NCBI GenBank assembly: GCA_024349245.1
Contig: JALDNG010000008.1
Coordinates: forward strand, 7,672,001-7,736,000
Origin: Neodontobutis hainanensis
Taxonomy: Eukaryota > Chordata > Actinopteri > Gobiiformes > Odontobutidae
Direction of reading: 5' to 3'
Length of the DNA: 64,000 nucleotides
Shown: piece after piece, positions 61,501 through 64,000 of the stretch
Layout of the letters: every line of letters begins with the position of its first letter
Numbering within the stretch: the first letter of the stretch is position 1
The notes under the pieces: model-generated
The model's input: the letters and a program-made list of their open reading frames with translations, nothing else
Databases searched by the model: none
What the model was told of the DNA's origin: nothing
Translations under genes and position numbers: made by a program

Positions 61501-63972
61501 GTTTCTTCTTGTGTAAAAATGGACTCTCACATGGTGCTTACATATTAGGTGCAAAGTTAAAAAGGCATCTAGTGCACAACAATAAGTCATCTGGAATATC
61601 TGCGTGACGATGTGCTGTCATGGCCGCTCAGCTCTGTATGTCGCCTTGGATGTTCAGTCGGTGTGTTTTCATGTTGTGTTCGGCACCGGAGGAAGAGATG
61701 AGCTGTATCTGAGAGCAAGTATGTGTCGACATCTGTTCCCTGGTCAGACTGAGTGTGTCTGGAATGTCCTCTTTCGCTCCCTGTGGTTGTGTTAAAACAG
61801 TCGCATCCAAAAGGCTAGGAGGCATGATCGCAATGACCATACAACTGACTCCCGCCTCATCATCAATGTGTTGTGATTCCTCAGAGGTTGTGGAAGATGC
61901 TTTTAACTTAAAATGATCAGTCTGTATTGGATATGTTTGTTGGCCTCAAAGTATTTTGTCCCTGAAATGATGGCTACTTTCCATCAAAAGTAAAATGGAA
62001 TCCCTTGTCACGTGGTGGAATGATGATTGACTTGGAATAAGAAGATACTGAGTTGAGGTTGTGTTCCAGTGTTTGATGCCCCACTGTGTCCGATGTATGC
62101 CACCAAGAGATTTAGACTGTTGTCGCTTTAGGTGCTGTTATATTATCGCTGTCGAAGGCAGTGTGGTTTTGGCAGCATGTGTCTGCTTGCAGGTTGAGGT
62201 AGGCCTGTATAGGTTTGCACCGTGAGGACACAAGGAGTACCTGTGATTTCTAAGGCAGCCAGGCTAAACAAAGATTGGTCTATCAAAAAGGACGGACATT
62301 TTATTAAAAGACAGGCTAAGAGCATGCCATGTCTTTACTGCCCTAAACACATAAACGTATATCATCTAGAGTTGTGTTACTCATTTTTAGACAAAATAAT
62401 AAAGCAAGTTCTTCTTACATTTTATAAAACAAAAAGGACAGCTTTTCTGCCCTGGTTTGTCTAATACTATATTAAAGTCTTCTCACCACCCTGAGCTGTG
62501 ATGCATTGTGTTGTCTTACAGGTGACCCTGGTGAAGAGGTGCAATGTCTAATTATGAAAATCTCCAGTATGTTTGACAGAAAGCCAACAAGTGTTGTAGT
62601 CTTGACAGTGTTTATTTAAAAAGCAGGGCTGTGAGGTTATTTAGCGGTGACATGCTCTACAGGGAAGGTGGACCTACACTGTACTGTGGTGCTTTCAAAG
62701 TTTTGTCCTTTGACATGCATTATTCTGACGGGAACTGAGATTGGCTGCCCTTGAGGTTGCTCCTCCTGCCCTTACTTGTGCACAAAGACTGTGATATAGG
62801 AATATTGCCTCTGAAGTTGAACACTAGCGTTGTACATGAGGTTTTGCATCACTGAGTCTGTGATCAAAGGCAATATCCCTGAAAGCAGTGAGCCCTACAT
62901 CCCACACAGTGGCATGAGAGAAAAAAAAGACAAAAAGGGGGACTCAAGGAGTGAGGCTGCACATTACCTTGGCCGCTCAAGTTGGGGTTTGTATAATCCC
63001 AAGTGTCCTGGTCATTCTTGAAGACATTAAGACGTGTTGGCTGTGGAAGACAGCATTGATTCAGCATGTTATACATGTTAATGACAGTTTGACAATTACC
63101 ACTCACCTTAGCATATTCAATCTTCAGAGTGCAGCAGCCAGAATAGATATCTGCCCCATTAAGAGATGCTTTAGCCCTCTGTGCACTTTGGACAGAGTCA
63201 AATGTGGCAGCTTTAAGTTAAGGTGTATTTTGAAAAGTCTCCTCCCTCAACCACTACCCAGAAATACATGTACATACACTGTATGGCAAAAAGCAAAAAA
63301 ATAAAAAGGAAATAAATAGGATAAGGATATTCAACCATGGCCTGAACACCATTCTTCCTAAAGATGACAATCCTTTGAACAGGACCACAGTTGTTACAAA
63401 TGGTGTAAAGCACATCCTGTACACAACACACAGACAGGACAACAATAGCACACTGTACTCAACTAATACACTTTCCAGTTAGCAATAACTTTTATCCTAT
63501 AATATTAACTGAAATGACTGTACCGTGGTGATAGGATAGATGGGGTTTATAATTGTGAGCAGCAGCACATTGTTGACGCTCCGTGTATCATCGGAGTCTC
63601 CTGGACGGGAGATCTTTTGGCTGGTGGAATAATTGATAAAGGCGGGGTGGCCAGCTATATAAACCTGATTCTCTGCTGCATATGTAACTGCGTTACAGGA
63701 GCCATTCAAGTCATCAAACTCCACCAGGGCCTGGCGCTTCTTAGGCATCATAACAGCAAAACTGGAAATAATGTTAAAAAAAAAAACAATGCGTAAGTAA
63801 CGCTCAAATGACAGTCATAATAGCGGTTATTACGATAGTCAGTATGGCGTTACCTGATGGTCCCAAACTCCTGCAGGGCCTCTACCAAGTCCGCCTCCAT
63901 GACACCGTCCACCAGACCCCTGATGTGCACCACCGGGGAAGGCAGTGGTTTGTGAGGGTCCTCGTAACTCTC
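58589..63972 (-). CDS. hnrnpl: Heterogeneous nuclear ribonucleoprotein L (5' end off window)
   Basis: Thirteen exons read right to left, all in phase, giving 501 visible residues plus TAA: 63972-63854, 63761-63524, 63416-63331, 63203-63107, 63040-62968, 60370-60335, 60083-60015, 59930-59680, 59591-59470, 59381-59180, 59084-59027, 58827-58732, 58647-58589. RRM1 begins VVHIRGLVDG, RRM2 VNNVLLLTIINPIYPITTD, then a GDHP and Gly/Pro/Tyr-rich linker, RRM3 SPVLMVYGLEPSKI with FCLYGNVERVKFMKS, and RRM4 SNVLHFFNAAPDISEEFF ending YTLKLCFSTTHHAN. The GDHP linker and RNNRF/EQAAKNRIQHPSN favour HNRNPL over HNRNPLL. The protein binds CA-rich RNA in the nucleus and controls splicing, export and stability. 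The first coding exon(s) lie beyond 64,000. Odd points are an AT-AC intron, a 36-base microexon and a candidate poison exon. Confidence 0.93.
60335..60370 (-). other. hnrnpl: 36-nt in-frame microexon of hnrnpl
   Basis: Acceptor CCTGCACAG and donor CAAG-GTGTGT enclose 36 bases in phase 1 at both ends, so the exon can be included or skipped without shifting frame. It would insert 12 acidic/polar residues, DADGEGNWNNSQ, between SGQ and GDPNGNP in the RRM2-RRM3 linker. Human HNRNPL, as I know it, joins SGQG directly to DPGSNP. The donor sits at the start of a GT-repeat (60,321-60,334, GT on the transcript), which could recruit GU-binding splicing factors. Confidence 0.6.
61171..61275 (-). other. 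hnrnpl: Candidate poison exon in hnrnpl
   Basis: On the transcript strand, about 100 bases of pyrimidine-rich sequence end in GGCCCATAG, followed by a 105-base segment and a strong donor CATG-GTAAGC. Entered from the upstream exon (phase 1), it reads VMPLTPPV and then TGA, so inclusion would truncate the protein after RRM2 and mark the mRNA for decay. Mammalian HNRNPL is known to autoregulate through a conserved stop-containing exon in an intron with CA-rich binding sites. Here a CA-motif cluster lies 390-520 bases upstream. Identity with the mammalian exon is an inference. Confidence 0.45.
61661..61793 (-). promoter_or_regulatory. Cluster of CA-rich hnRNP L-type binding motifs
   Basis: Read on the hnrnpl transcript strand, this intronic stretch contains AACACAACCACAG, CCAGACACACTC, CGACACAT, GAACACAACAT and AAAACACACC within 135 bases. 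These are ACACA/CACA-type motifs of the kind hnRNP L binds. They lie upstream of the candidate poison exon, consistent with feedback control. Confidence 0.4.
63204..63330 (-). other. hnrnpl: U12-type AT-AC intron of hnrnpl (127 bases)
   Basis: On the minus strand the exon ends ATGGTTGA and the intron begins ATATCCTTAT, matching the U12 AT-AC donor consensus. A branch-like CACCTTAAC (consensus TTCCTTAAC) lies about 14 bases before the 3' end, which is GCCAC before ATTTGAC. This joins GTT GA-A TTT GAC to give VEFDSVQSAQRA, the exact family sequence inside RRM2. No GT-AG choice preserves it. Confidence 0.93.
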
Positions 63973-64000
63973 CTAAAGCGAGACAATAAAGATTATTCCT

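Noticed and set aside
63331..63332. Ordinary GT donor (GTTGAA) for the hnrnpl intron at this point
   Set aside because: It would leave the frame inconsistent with the next exon and lose the conserved VEFDS; the AT-AC sites give the exact family sequence.
1..64000. CRISPR arrays, operons, ribosome binding sites, prophage
   Set aside because: The window is vertebrate nuclear DNA; the tandem repeats found are microsatellites and one coding minisatellite, not spacer arrays.

Overview
The window is nuclear DNA of a ray-finned fish, most likely a percomorph teleost. The protein genes are vertebrate, the introns are mostly short, and the intergenic DNA is AT-rich. It carries Tc1-like transposon debris and teleost-type retroposon 3' tails. 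Five protein-coding genes can be supported, and every exon boundary given below was read directly and phase-checked.

Layout. Positions 1 to about 20,100 are a gene desert with no convincing coding gene, only a few exon-like segments, old repeat fragments and stretches that look like conserved non-coding DNA. A single-exon bHLH gene, bhlha9, lies on the minus strand (20,670-21,533). After another 8.6 kb without genes comes the 3' half of a beta-IV spectrin gene, sptbn4, on the plus strand (30,168-45,896, 19 coding exons). Then follow micu2 (plus, 50,116-53,838, 12 exons), the intronless irf2bp1 (minus, 55,259-57,028) and hnrnpl (minus, 58,589-63,972, 13 visible exons, running off the right edge). 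micu2 and irf2bp1 are convergent, and their poly(A) signals nearly meet at about 54.16-54.20 kb.

Function. The genes do not form a pathway. bhlha9 is a developmental transcription factor linked to the limb/fin ectodermal ridge. sptbn4 encodes the ankyrin-binding membrane skeleton of axon initial segments and nodes. micu2 is a calcium-sensing gatekeeper of the mitochondrial uniporter. irf2bp1 is a RING-type co-repressor. hnrnpl is a CA-repeat-binding splicing regulator. SPTBN4, IRF2BP1 and HNRNPL all lie on human 19q13, so the right half is a rearranged piece of that ancestral block, with micu2 and bhlha9 as extra neighbours.

Most interesting points. (1) The sptbn4 variable region carries about nine copies of a 12-residue GSSGYLAQ-type repeat, a Gly/Ser/Tyr/Gln-rich low-complexity domain that I do not know from mammalian beta-IV spectrin. 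(2) The visible sptbn4 coding sequence begins in spectrin repeat 10, the start point of the mammalian short Sigma-6 isoform, and no exons for the N-terminal half were found in the 30 kb upstream. (3) hnrnpl has an AT-AC (U12-type) intron, a 36-nt in-frame microexon, and a candidate stop-containing poison exon downstream of a cluster of hnRNP L-type CA motifs. (4) A ZNF143/THAP11-type site lies upstream of irf2bp1.
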